This document shows positions 10,210 through 19,584 of a stretch of DNA of 64,000 bases, piece by piece. The position numbers and the translations under genes were made by a program. Under the pieces are notes generated by a model, which saw only the letters and a program-made list of their open reading frames with translations, made no database searches and was not told the origin of the DNA. The first letter of the stretch is position 1. Each line of letters starts with the position of its first letter. The stretch is from Agrostemma githago (lineage: Eukaryota; Streptophyta; Magnoliopsida; Caryophyllales; Caryophyllaceae): positions 43,896,278 to 43,960,277 of the forward strand of contig OY288241.1 in the NCBI GenBank assembly GCA_958450325.1, written 5' to 3'.

Positions 10210-13200
10210 ATGGAAAAGTTGTTTATTGTGACCCAGATACCTGAAAATATGAAGATTGATTTGGCTAGCTTTTACTTCCGCGATGAAGCAGATCGTTGGT
10301 GGGACCTTATGAAAGACTCGCTAAGGGCTCAACCAGGGTTTGGCTGGTCTGAGTTCAAAGAAAGTGTGAAAGCTCATTTTTATCCCGAGGCTCTTCGTTG
10401 GAGGAAGCAACAAGAATTCTTGGATCTTGAGCAAGGTGATATGACTGTTGAGGAATACACAAGAAAATTCATAGAACTTGCTCGTTTTGCATCCATGGTA
10501 ATCCCGACTGAGACGGAGAAAATTCGTCGCTATGAATTGAGGTTAGCTCCAAAGGTTCGTACTGCAATTGTGGCTCTCCCCTCGCAGACTTTTCAAGAAG
10601 CTTATAACCGTGCCCTTAGTGTTTATGATGCGGTTCTGAGTCAAGAAACTCTGGAGCGTCGATCGGGAAAGAGAACACCTGCTCCATTGCCAGCTATCCA
10701 AGGACCTGCGAAAAAGATGAAGTATAAGAACACTTCTGGGACAACTCTCGCTAACACCACTCACCAGGGCGATCGTCAATGTTTTCGTTGCAAGAAAGCT
10801 TATCACCCTGGGAAGAATTGCAATGGGACTGATATTACATGCTACAATTGCCAGGGTATTGGTCACACTGCAAATCGTTGCCCCCAAAGAGTTTCTCAAG
10901 GTTCGGGGAGTGGTAGTGAGAACAATAGACCTCAACAGGTGCCCAACCAGGGTCGTATTTATGTGATGAACCGTGCGGAGGCAGAGACTAATCCAGATGT
11001 CATTACTGGTACATTTCTTGCTAACTCTATTCCTGCATTCGTATTATTTGATACTGGTGCTTCATTATCCTTTATCTCCACATCATTTGTTCTTAAGGCT
11101 CAACTCATACCTAGTGCCCCCACTAAAACCACCATAGCCCTTCCCACTGGGGAGATTGTCTCTTGTTCCACAATCTTTCGTGACATTTCCATATCCATTG
11201 CGGGAACTGACTTTCCCGCTGATCTCATAAGTTTTAAACTCTCGGAATTCGACATTATACTTGGCATGGATTGGTTAGCTAGGTTTGACGCAAAGTTCGT
11301 GTGTCGAGATCAAAAGATCATTCTGAAAAGTCCTTTGGGTACAAGGATTTCGTATAAGGGTATCTCAATTAAACCAGGAATTAAATGGGTGTCTGCCCTA
11401 AAGATTAAGGAATTGAGGAGAAAGGGATATCAGGTGTATTTATGTAGTGTACAAGATGTCACTACAGAAGCTAAGATTGAGGATATTCCTATTGTTCGGG
11501 AGTTCGGCGATGTGTTTCCCGATGAGCTTCCAAGTGTCCCTCCAGAGCGAGATGTCGAGTTTAACATCGACCTCCTACCCGGTACTGGACCTATTTCAAA
11601 GGCACCCTACCGTATGGCTCCTGCCGAAATGCAAGAGTTAAAGAAACAACTGGAGGAATTGATAGATAAGGGCTTTATTCGCCCAAGTGTGTCACCTTGG
11701 GGTGCCCCAGTACTGTTTGTGAGAAAGAAGGATGGAAGCATGAGATTATGCATCGGCTATAGAGAATTGAACAAGGTAACGATCAAAAACCGTTACCCAC
11801 TCCCAAGAATCGAGGATTTATTCGATCAACTTAAGGGAGCAAGTACTTTCTCAAAGATCGACTTGAGGTCGGGTTATCATCAAATCCCAGTGAGGAAAGA
11901 GGATATCCCTAAAACCGCTTTTCGATCAAGGTATAGGCACTATGAGTTTGTAGTGATGCCCTTTGGCCTAACCAACGCTCCAGCGGTGTTTATGGATCAG
12001 ATGAATAGGACCTTCCATGAGTATTTGGACAAATGTGTAGTGGTATTCATCGATGATATCCTCATTTATTCAAAGAATGAAGAGGAACATGCTAAACATC
12101 TGAGGTCGATATTGGAGACGTTAAGAAAGCAAAAGTGGTTTGCGAAGTTCTCAAAATGCGAATTCTGGCTTAAGAAGGTTGCATTTTTAGGCCATGTCGT
12201 TTCTGGTGAAGGCATTAGCGTTGACCCAGCTAAGGTTCAAGCTATAGTTAATTGGAAAAGTCCAAAGAATGTGAGAGAAATACGTAGCTTCTTGGGTCTG
12301 GCAGGATACTACCGAAGGTTCGTCAAGGACTTCTCAAAGGTAGCAAAGCCAATGACTTCTTTATTGAAGAAGGAGTCAAAATTTGTGTGGTCTAGTGCAT
12401 GCGAAGAGGCGTTTGAAGAGTTAAAGAAAAGATTAACGTCAGCACCAATCTTGACTTTACCCGAAGAAGGAGTGAGCTTTGATGTTTACAGCGATGCGTC
12501 AAAGAATGGACTCGGCTGTGTGTTGATGCAAAATGGAAAGGTGGTGGCCTATGCCTCAAGACAACTAAAGGAATGCGAGAAAAACTACCCGACTCATGAT
12601 CTTGAGTTGGCAGCGGTAGTCTTTGCTCTCAAGATTTGGAGGCACTATCTTTATGGGGTATCATGCAACTTTTACACCGATCACAAGAGCTTAAAGTATA
12701 TTTTTACCCAAAGAGATCTAAACGCAAGGCAAAGGAGGTGGATAGAATTGATTAACGACTACGACCTCCAACTCCAATACCATGAAGGTAAGGCCAATGT
12801 GGTGGCCGATGCATTAAGTAGAAAAGAAAAACACACAATGAATGTCGTCATGGTGTTGCCCGATGACCTTTGTCATGATTTCCAGAAGTTTAATTTAGAG
12901 GTAGTTCAGCAAGGAAGTATCCCTCTGAATGCTATGAGTGCTGAACCTGAGATCTACCACGAAATTCGAATTAAACAACAAGAGGATTCAGTGCTTGAAG
13001 GCCTACGTGCCAAGGTCAGTGAAGAAAATGATTTTGAAGTCTGGACGGATGGAAGTTTAAGATTTCAAGGTAGGTGGTGCATCCCTGACTGTGATGATCT
13101 TAAAATGAAGATTATGCAGGAAGCTCATAGTACACCATACTCTATTCATCCTGGTGGGGATAAGATGTATAAGGATTTGAAGAAATTCTTTTGGTGGCCT

Positions 13201-14391
13201 AACATGAAAAGAGAAATTGCAAATTTTGTGGCCAGATGTCTTACCTGTCAGAAAGTAAAGTTTGAACATCGAAGACCTGGTGGTCTCTTGCAGCCCTTAG
13301 AAATACCCGTGTGGAAATGGGATTCCATCTCCATGGATTTTGTAACTGGGTTACCAAGGTCGCCCACGGGAAAGAATGTCATTTGGGTAGTGGTGGACCG
13401 TTTAACTAAAGTAGCTCACTTCATTCCAATGAAAGATACTTGGAGTTTGGATGAGATGGCGGTGGCATACCAAAGAGAAGTTATTAGATTTCATGGAGTT
13501 CCTAAAGACATAGTTTCTGATCGTGACCCACGATTTTGTTCGCATTTTTGGAGGAAGCTCCAGGAGGCGTTAGGTAGTAAGTTAAAGTTGAGTACAGCTT
13601 TTCACGCTGCTATCGATGGCCAAACCGAACGCACTATTCAAACTTTAGAGGATATGATCCGAGAATGCGTGCTAGAATTCCAAACGGGATGGGAGAAGAG
13701 TCTTCCCTTAATAGAGTTCTCGTACAATAACAGTTACCACGCTAGTATCAAGATGGCTCCATTTGAGGCCTTGTATGGGAGGAAATGTCGTAGTCCTTTA
13801 TGTTGGGATGATATTAGTGAGGTTGCAGTTGTTGGCCCTGAGATGATCCAAGAGTCCATTGAGCAAGTTAAGTTGATCCGGGAAAAGATGAAAGCGGCTC
13901 AAGATCGGCAAAAGTCATATGCTGACTTGCGTCGAAGGCAAGTAGAATTTGATGTTGGGGACAAGGTCTTTTTTAAGGTGTCGCCCATGAGAGGGGTGAA
14001 GAGATTTGGAATTAAGGGAAAATTGAGCCCTAAGTTTGTAGGACCATATGAAGTACTTGAACGAATTGGTGAAGTAGCTTATAAGTTAGCTTTACCCCCT
14101 AATCTGTCTAAAGTACATGATGTCTTTCATGTATCTCAATTGAGAAGATATCGGAGCGATCCATCTCATGTACTTCAGTCGGACATAGTCGAGGTGGAAC
14201 CAAATTTGACTTATGAGGAGCAACCCGTTCAGATTTTAGACAGGAAGGACAAAACCTTAAGGAATAAGGTTGTACCATTAGTAAAGGTTTTGTGGCGTAG
14301 TCAAAGGTTTGAAGAAGCAACATGGGAGACAGAGGCGTCCATGCAAGCAAAATACCCTCACTTGTTTGATAGAGGTACACACTCCCTCTAG
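10210..14391 (+). CDS. Tekay gag-pol polyprotein (lacking the intact gag start)
   Basis: A 1393-residue frame. Order and rough positions: gag core with WWDLMKDSL (about 36) and retrotransposon-gag pattern VEEYTRKFIELARF; two zinc knuckles (C191, the first degraded with AY before its His, and C211, canonical C-x2-C-x4-H-x4-C); aspartic protease DTGAS (281-285); reverse transcriptase with MPFGLTNAPA and the FIDD active site (D615, D616); RNase H with DVYSDAS and the ADALSR end; integrase with HHCC region and a D1043, D1104, E1140 triad whose last pair is separated by 35 residues; and a C-terminal chromodomain-like tail (EATWETEASM). One odd residue is CIGY where CIDY is usual in RT, outside the catalytic pair. 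It copies and inserts the element. The catalytic residues are all present, but gag begins at an internal ATG, missing roughly its first 60-70 residues. Confidence 0.93.
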   Translation: MEKLFIVTQIPENMKIDLASFYFRDEADRWWDLMKDSLRAQPGFGWSEFKESVKAHFYPEALRWRKQQEFLDLEQGDMTVEEYTRKFIELARFASMVIPTETEKIRRYELRLAPKVRTAIVALPSQTFQEAYNRALSVYDAVLSQETLERRSGKRTPAPLPAIQGPAKKMKYKNTSGTTLANTTHQGDRQCFRCKKAYHPGKNCNGTDITCYNCQGIGHTANRCPQRVSQGSGSGSENNRPQQVPNQGRIYVMNRAEAETNPDVITGTFLANSIPAFVLFDTGASLSFISTSFVLKAQLIPSAPTKTTIALPTGEIVSCSTIFRDISISIAGTDFPADLISFKLSEFDIILGMDWLARFDAKFVCRDQKIILKSPLGTRISYKGISIKPGIKWVSALKIKELRRKGYQVYLCSVQDVTTEAKIEDIPIVREFGDVFPDELPSVPPERDVEFNIDLLPGTGPISKAPYRMAPAEMQELKKQLEELIDKGFIRPSVSPWGAPVLFVRKKDGSMRLCIGYRELNKVTIKNRYPLPRIEDLFDQLKGASTFSKIDLRSGYHQIPVRKEDIPKTAFRSRYRHYEFVVMPFGLTNAPAVFMDQMNRTFHEYLDKCVVVFIDDILIYSKNEEEHAKHLRSILETLRKQKWFAKFSKCEFWLKKVAFLGHVVSGEGISVDPAKVQAIVNWKSPKNVREIRSFLGLAGYYRRFVKDFSKVAKPMTSLLKKESKFVWSSACEEAFEELKKRLTSAPILTLPEEGVSFDVYSDASKNGLGCVLMQNGKVVAYASRQLKECEKNYPTHDLELAAVVFALKIWRHYLYGVSCNFYTDHKSLKYIFTQRDLNARQRRWIELINDYDLQLQYHEGKANVVADALSRKEKHTMNVVMVLPDDLCHDFQKFNLEVVQQGSIPLNAMSAEPEIYHEIRIKQQEDSVLEGLRAKVSEENDFEVWTDGSLRFQGRWCIPDCDDLKMKIMQEAHSTPYSIHPGGDKMYKDLKKFFWWPNMKREIANFVARCLTCQKVKFEHRRPGGLLQPLEIPVWKWDSISMDFVTGLPRSPTGKNVIWVVVDRLTKVAHFIPMKDTWSLDEMAVAYQREVIRFHGVPKDIVSDRDPRFCSHFWRKLQEALGSKLKLSTAFHAAIDGQTERTIQTLEDMIRECVLEFQTGWEKSLPLIEFSYNNSYHASIKMAPFEALYGRKCRSPLCWDDISEVAVVGPEMIQESIEQVKLIREKMKAAQDRQKSYADLRRRQVEFDVGDKVFFKVSPMRGVKRFGIKGKLSPKFVGPYEVLERIGEVAYKLALPPNLSKVHDVFHVSQLRRYRSDPSHVLQSDIVEVEPNLTYEEQPVQILDRKDKTLRNKVVPLVKVLWRSQRFEEATWETEASMQAKYPHLFDRGTHSL

Positions 14392-14413
14392 TTTCGAGGA
14401 CGAAACTTTTCTT

Positions 14414-14425
14414 AAGGGGGGAGGG
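14414..14425 (+). other. Tekay polypurine tract
   Basis: AAGGGGGGAGGG lies one base before the 3' LTR, the normal site for plus-strand DNA priming. Confidence 0.9.
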
Positions 14426-14426
14426 T

Positions 14427-17400
14427 TGTAACACCCCGTGTTTTCTTAATTTGATAAACACATATAAACTCTTTTAATTCCATACTCATTATCCATTTAT
14501 CCACTCGTCACTTGTATGATTGGAATTAATGTTCTAGGTTCCCATCCTTCACACTTTTATTTATCCTCTCAAACCCTTACGTTCGGATGAACTAATAAAC
14601 TTTGGCAATATAATTGCTCATTTTACGTCAGTTTAGAGACGTATTTGGTTCTTGATCAAAACATAAATGTTTTAGATCTTTCTCTTAGCTTTCCAACGCC
14701 ACCTTAATCGTCTTAATCGAAGTACTGTAGAGAAAGTTATGATCGAAATACGACAGGCTGTCACCGTAATCCGCGGACCGCAATTCCGTCGTCCTCATCT
14801 ATTTCACTCACACTTCACTTAGTTTTGTGCTACTTGCTTGCAACTTGCCAACTTGCCCACTTGCATTTCCTTAGAGCCCAAGGCCTATGAGCATAGGTCC
14901 TTAGGCATGCATGGCTAATCATCATCTACCTAAGCCTTATTTTGTCCTTAAATTGTGATGAACTTCTAATGCTTCCTCCACCATTCCACCGTGAACATCA
15001 TCCCTCCATTTCTCACAATTCCTTTCTCATATCATCTTCTCACACCACTCATATTTACTAGTAAGGGTAGATTTTAATTATTCATTAGTTTTATTCATTA
15101 CTAGTTTAATTATTTATTATTTTCTTGATAAATTTTATCAATCTAAAACTAGGTGAACAAGAGTCCTTGGTGGAAGGAAACCACTTGGGTTGATATCATT
15201 CATATTCTACTTATATTAATACTACTAAATTTCTCTCAAGGTAACTAGGTTTACTCTTTTTCTTGATTTATGAAATTCTAATATTTTTATGAATTTATAA
15301 TGAGATTGAGAATATATATGAAATTTAAATTTTTTGATAATATATGAACTTCATGGTATAAGTTATGTATATATTTTTGTGATGAATATATGAATATATA
15401 ATTGGTTTTATTGCTCATTATTTAATCATGCTTGTAATTCATTTATCATGCAATAAATATATACATTATATGAGTGATTAAAATAATTATGTTCTTAATT
15501 ATATTCCTAATTTTTTATGTTGATGATGTTGCATGTAGATTTTTAAGTTTTTAGATTTGATTTTTTGGATCATTATTCTATTTTTCCATGTTATCACATT
15601 TTTTATGAATATTCATGCATGCATGCACAAATATCCACAATATATAAATAATTATGAAAAAAAAATATTTTTTTGTTATAATATGACTTTTTAGTATGTA
15701 ATAAACTTTTGCATGGTGATTCTATAATTTATATAATTATTCTTTTGGATTTAAATGGATAATTAGGTAATAAAACCCTCAAGTTATAATAAAAATGAGA
15801 TAAATTCATATGGTATTTGATATAAATATATTCTGATTTTTCTTGTTAAAATTAATTTATAAGTGTCATAAAATACTTTTATTTAATTATTTAATTAATT
15901 GATCATGAAATTTCCTATTAAAAATGTTATTATAAATTGTAAGTATAAAGACTTGTTAAATAATTAATATGACATTATTTTAATAGAACTTAAAACTTAA
16001 TTTTATATTAAATAAATTTTTATGGACAGTATGTAATTTAAATTTAATCATTTATAATGGGTAGTTAAGCATATCCATGATTGTATAATAATTAAAAATA
16101 TAAGTTTTCGTCACCCTAAATAACACTGTTTGTTCACAGGTAAGTAAACTTTAATTCTGGTAATGGACAGAATAGTAGTTGTGTTGCAGTTGTTAGACAC
16201 AATGCCTCTTTACTTGACAACCAGGGTTCAAACCCCACTACCAAGATCTTTTTGTACTTCTTTATATTTTCACTCACACCTATTAAAATTTAATTTTATA
16301 ATTACTATTTAATGATTTATTATACTATGTGAACAAATTACATGTTATGATGTATTTTAAGAACTAGATCTATTATTTTTACAAATATCAATTATTTAAT
16401 GCTTTTCAACTTTTATTATGTATCATAAATAATAATTTGATCATTTATTTAATAAATGAATTTATATTCATGTGTAAGAGAAATATATAAAAAAAAAATG
16501 TAATTAATTGTTGTGCATGTCATATGATTTAATACTATTTACTTAATCATATAGTTAACATAAAATTTATTTAGTCCTCATGCTCGAATAATACAACTTC
16601 GATAAATGGTTGTTTTAAGCAACATTGAATTTTATAGTAAAAATTTATCTTATGCTCTAGCAATTTATTATACTTTATTCGGATTGATGCTATTAAAAAT
16701 TATTGCTCGGTTATGAGCGTTTGGCATGTTAACACGGGGTTATCCATAGTGCCCAGATATTATCTTTTGGACCTTGTTCCATTTTATATATGGTATGGCT
16801 AGAATATAAGATATCGAGTAGATTTCAGGTTATTGGTCTACTCGAGAAGAGCAATACCAAACTGGGTAGGTTTCAGGTTATTGGCCTACCTAGTACCCTG
16901 GCATGGTTTCAGGTTATTGGCCTACTAAGGGTTGACCGTTTCTTATGGAATACTCTTATGAGTCTATGGATATGTCGTTTGAGGGTCAAGGGTCCGCACT
17001 TTTACGCCTTGACTGGTTAAGGGTCCGCACTTTTACGCCTTAACTAGACGTTTTGTCCCTCGAAAGTCTGGCCAGTCTTAGACATGGGTTCACGGTTATG
17101 TGTCCCACCGTAGGGTTATTTTGGTGTCAGGTTATTGGCATCGAAGTTTAGGGTTTCAGGTTATTGGCCCTAGACGGTGCTCGTTCTTAGCTCGTGTTAT
17201 TCTGTATATTTTGGTTCGAGTTCTGGAAGGACATATACATATATATATATATATATATCAGTTCTACATTCTATTTATTTATTTATGGCTTGGTATTAGT
17301 TACGTTGTCACGTATTCCTTGCTATTAATATTTTATCACATGTTTTGATGAACTTTATATGTTATCATGTTTTTAATTGGAGTATATATTATCTCTTGTT

Positions 17401-17756
17401 ATATTCTCGTAATTATGATTAGATTTTCATCAATCATGACTGGGAGGACTCCTAGTTACTCCCCACTGACGGTGGACTTTTATTTTTTTCAGGTTGATGT
17501 GCTACTTGGTCATGATTGGGGTTGACTTGAGAGAGAATAAATAATGAATTATATGTTTAATAATTGAACCTTGTAGTTTTATTTTTATCGGGTTTCAATT
17601 CCGAGAGTAGTTGTATGCGTTAAGACATATTAATTATCTATGTTGGTAACACTCGGATTTAGTTAACCATGGTGTTTCCGCCACCATGGTGTATTATTAA
17701 TATAAGACGCTATAATTATCTATCTTATTTCTTTTGTTTAAATCCGGGGAGTTACA
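14427..17756 (+). mobile_element. Tekay 3' LTR
   Basis: 3330 bp, nearly identical to 6484-9814. Differences seen by eye include single bases near 14484, 14638, 14650, 16024 and 16208, a shorter A-run near 16490, and one extra AT pair near 17250. It ends TTACA directly before the second GTACG. Confidence 0.95.
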
Positions 17757-17761
17757 GTACG
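17757..17761. repeat. Target-site duplication of the Tekay element, right copy (GTACG)
   Basis: Second copy of the five-base target. The PMD reading frame resumes at the next base. Confidence 0.95.
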
Positions 17762-18082
17762 CCTCATGCTTTGGTGAGTTCTTATATCACCGACCACTTC
17801 GAGCGAGTGGTGGTGCTGGAGGGTCGGGAACCCAACACGCCGGAGCAGGATGCCCGGTTGTGGTTGTGGCACTTCCTAGGGTCGACCCACTTCTCGGACA
17901 AGGGCGAGAGGTTCAGCACTAGGATTTTGCCTTTCCTGGCTGAGCTGACTCAACTAGGGCGCTACGATTGGGCGACCGCGACTTTCGCGGAGATGACTCG
18001 CTGCCTGCAAGTCATGGTGAGGCCGCTGGAAATAGAGTCAGCCTTGGTTGTGCCCATTGTGGGTCTGGGCCTTATACTGGAG
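17762..18082 (+). CDS. Antisense PMD gene, exon 2 second part
   Basis: The sequence resumes directly after the second GTACG copy, so the codon series across 6483 and 17762 is seamless once the insertion and one target copy are discounted. It encodes the middle of the mobile domain with a Trp-rich segment (RLWLWHFLGSTHF) and RYDWATATFAEM, which match the conserved W and aromatic pattern of PMD proteins. The donor is GAG|GTTAGC at 18082. As the DNA stands, a transcript would read into the Tekay LTR, so the gene is disrupted. Confidence 0.78.
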
Positions 18083-18167
18083 GTTAGCTACTATTTTCTC
18101 CTTTGTATTTTGAATTCCTATTTAGTCTTGGCCTAGTGTTGCTAAGTGTATTATGGGTTTGTTGCAG

Positions 18168-18329
18168 GGTTGGATCTACTCCTACTTCCCGTGTTTGGCA
18201 CCTAAGACAGTGCGGGAGCACCTAAAGAGATTTCTGGCGGGGATCGATTGGAGGCTTGCTCAGCCTAAGAACACAATCAGCCATTATCCGTCGGAGAATG
18301 CGTTAGTTAACAAGCTACGCGTTGAAGAT
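18168..18329 (+). CDS. Antisense PMD gene, exon 3
   Basis: Fifty-four codons lie between acceptor TTGTTGCAG (18167) and donor GAT|GTAAGT. The exon starts GWIYSYFPCLAP, the usual PMD segment with an aromatic W..SYFP motif, and includes the FLAGIDWRLAQP stretch. Both ends are in phase 0. Confidence 0.78.
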
Positions 18330-18419
18330 GTAAGTTTCCTTCTTTACTTTTTATGGCTTATTTTGCTCAATAGCCCCCAAGGTTCGGGATTTACTAGGAT
18401 GTTGGTTCTATTTGTGTAG

Positions 18420-18734
18420 TTTGTGGCCCGCCCTTGGGCTGATTATGAGGGCGTGCCGGAGTATGTGGCTACGGAGCTGCGGCCTAGAAGTTACACGAGG
18501 ATGCTTCTTCCTGCGTTATTTCGCCCGGTTTGGTATTTGGGCGAGCGGCCGGTGCGTCAGTGTCTGTATGACGATTTCAGGGTACCGGTTGATCCTCCCC
18601 GAACCATGTTCAGACCACCGACCGCCGCAGAGGTCCTCGAGGATAGGGACGGAGAGGGAGGCGATACACTCCTGGTGCCTGGCGCCTCTTATCTGTCTCA
18701 CGTCACCCGACGGTTAGCTTGGTATCGCCTCGTG
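18420..18734 (+). CDS. Antisense PMD gene, exon 4
   Basis: One hundred and five codons follow acceptor TTTGTGTAG (18419) and end at donor GTG|GTAAGG. It begins FVARPWADYEG and includes RPVWYLGERPVRQCLYDDF, matching the distal PMD segment in which a Trp and basic residues precede a loading region. Phase 0 at both ends. Confidence 0.76.
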
Positions 18735-18819
18735 GTAAGGTTCTAATTTTGGTTCTAAGATTTACTTTGCGGTTTATTGTTTATTTGCCCTCTGACCGAC
18801 CAATCTGTTGTCTTCTCAG

Positions 18820-18972
18820 CTGGCCAATCCGGCTGATGAAATCCAGCCCCCAGATTTTCCCATGACGCTACTTAGGGTGGATGCGGTTGGGATACCCTTT
18901 ACTGAGCCCCTCCCCCCGTGTTCTGCTGAGGAAATGGATGTCGGGATTGAGTGGCGTGACCGAGTGTACCGG
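18820..18972 (+). CDS. Antisense PMD gene, exon 5
   Basis: Fifty-one codons lie between acceptor TCTTCTCAG (18819) and donor CGG|GTGAGT. It is proline-rich (EIQPPDFP and FTEPLPPC) and ends in IEWRDRVYR. I recognise no domain. Its place in the gene rests on clean splice sites, open frame and phase 0 at both ends. Confidence 0.68.
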
Positions 18973-19054
18973 GTGAGTTTTTTTTAATTAGTTCTTCGTT
19001 TCGGTTCTAAGAATTAGGGTCGGTTTGCCTAACTTCTATGGTTGCATTTGCAAG

Positions 19055-19150
19055 GTTTCCTCGGCTTGCCATCAGCGGTTGTGGCAGGCCGCCAACTGCT
19101 TCTGGGCCTATGCCTTGAGGGTTTACCGTGACACTTCTGGGCCTCGATCG
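19055..19150 (+). CDS. Antisense PMD gene, exon 6
   Basis: Thirty-two codons lie between an acceptor ending CAAG at 19054 and donor TCG|GTGAGT. It encodes HQRLWQAANCFWAYALRVY, an amphipathic, aromatic-rich helix-like segment. Phase 0. The acceptor CAAG is weaker than the others, so the boundary could be a few bases off. Confidence 0.62.
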
Positions 19151-19221
19151 GTGAGTTTGCGTGACTATGGTAGTTTTCTAGGCTGCTGGTGTATTTTCCT
19201 AATGTTTAAATGTATTTGCAG

Positions 19222-19584
19222 GATGTCCTGGATATGGTGGGGCAGCTAGAGACTCGGGTGACCGAGCTCGAGGCGAAAGAGGTTGAGGCACAACGGCTCC
19301 TGCAATCTCGGGCTGACGAGATCGCCTTCCTAAAGGAGCAGCTGGCTCGGTCTCGGGGCGAAATCTCAGCACAGGGTGAGGCTAGGCATCGGATCGAAAG
19401 GGAGGATGAGGCTACGGGTGCTACAGAGGAGGTTGGAGGGATTCCCGGGACAGCTACCCTAGACATGTTGTCGGGGATGGACGGTAGTGAGTCCCCTCTT
19501 ATAGACTTGGAGGATCTAGGTTTAGATGACAACCTTTGTGAGGTTGTGCTAGCTGTTGGTGCGGCTTCTAGGGGCCCATCCTAG
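19222..19584 (+). CDS. Antisense PMD gene, last exon (coiled coil and acidic tail)
   Basis: One hundred and twenty codons and a TAG stop follow the acceptor TTTGCAG at 19221. The first half is a heptad-patterned coiled coil (VGQLETRVTELEAKEVEAQ, then FLKEQLARSRGEI), which suggests oligomerisation. The second half is acidic and poorly conserved in type, with IDLEDLGLDDN. The whole gene gives roughly 710 residues, with every intron in phase 0 and no internal stop in any exon. Combining PMD with a C-terminal coiled coil is common in transposon-linked PMD proteins. Confidence 0.75.
   Translation, partial: DVLDMVGQLETRVTELEAKEVEAQRLLQSRADEIAFLKEQLARSRGEISAQGEARHRIEREDEATGATEEVGGIPGTATLDMLSGMDGSESPLIDLEDLGLDDNLCEVVLAVGAASRGPS

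Larger units (their letters stand above)
6484..17756 (+). mobile_element. Complete Tekay-like chromovirus (Ty3/Gypsy) inserted in PMD exon 2
   Basis: Two 3.33-kb LTRs, a GTACG target duplication, an initiator-Met primer site (9817-9829), one long gag-pol frame and a polypurine tract (14414-14425) define a structurally complete 11.27-kb element. By eye the LTRs differ at about 12 single bases plus a few length changes in A and AT runs, so the insertion is recent. Long LTRs starting TGTAACACC and a C-terminal chromodomain-like tail fit the Tekay/Del clade. The start of gag is broken (see 10049-10209), so this copy may not be self-sufficient. Confidence 0.95.

Noticed and set aside
19206..19532. 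Minus-strand frame opposite the last PMD exon
   Set aside because: Shadow of the coiled-coil exon. The Ser/Arg-rich composition is what reading a Glu/Ala-rich helix backwards gives.
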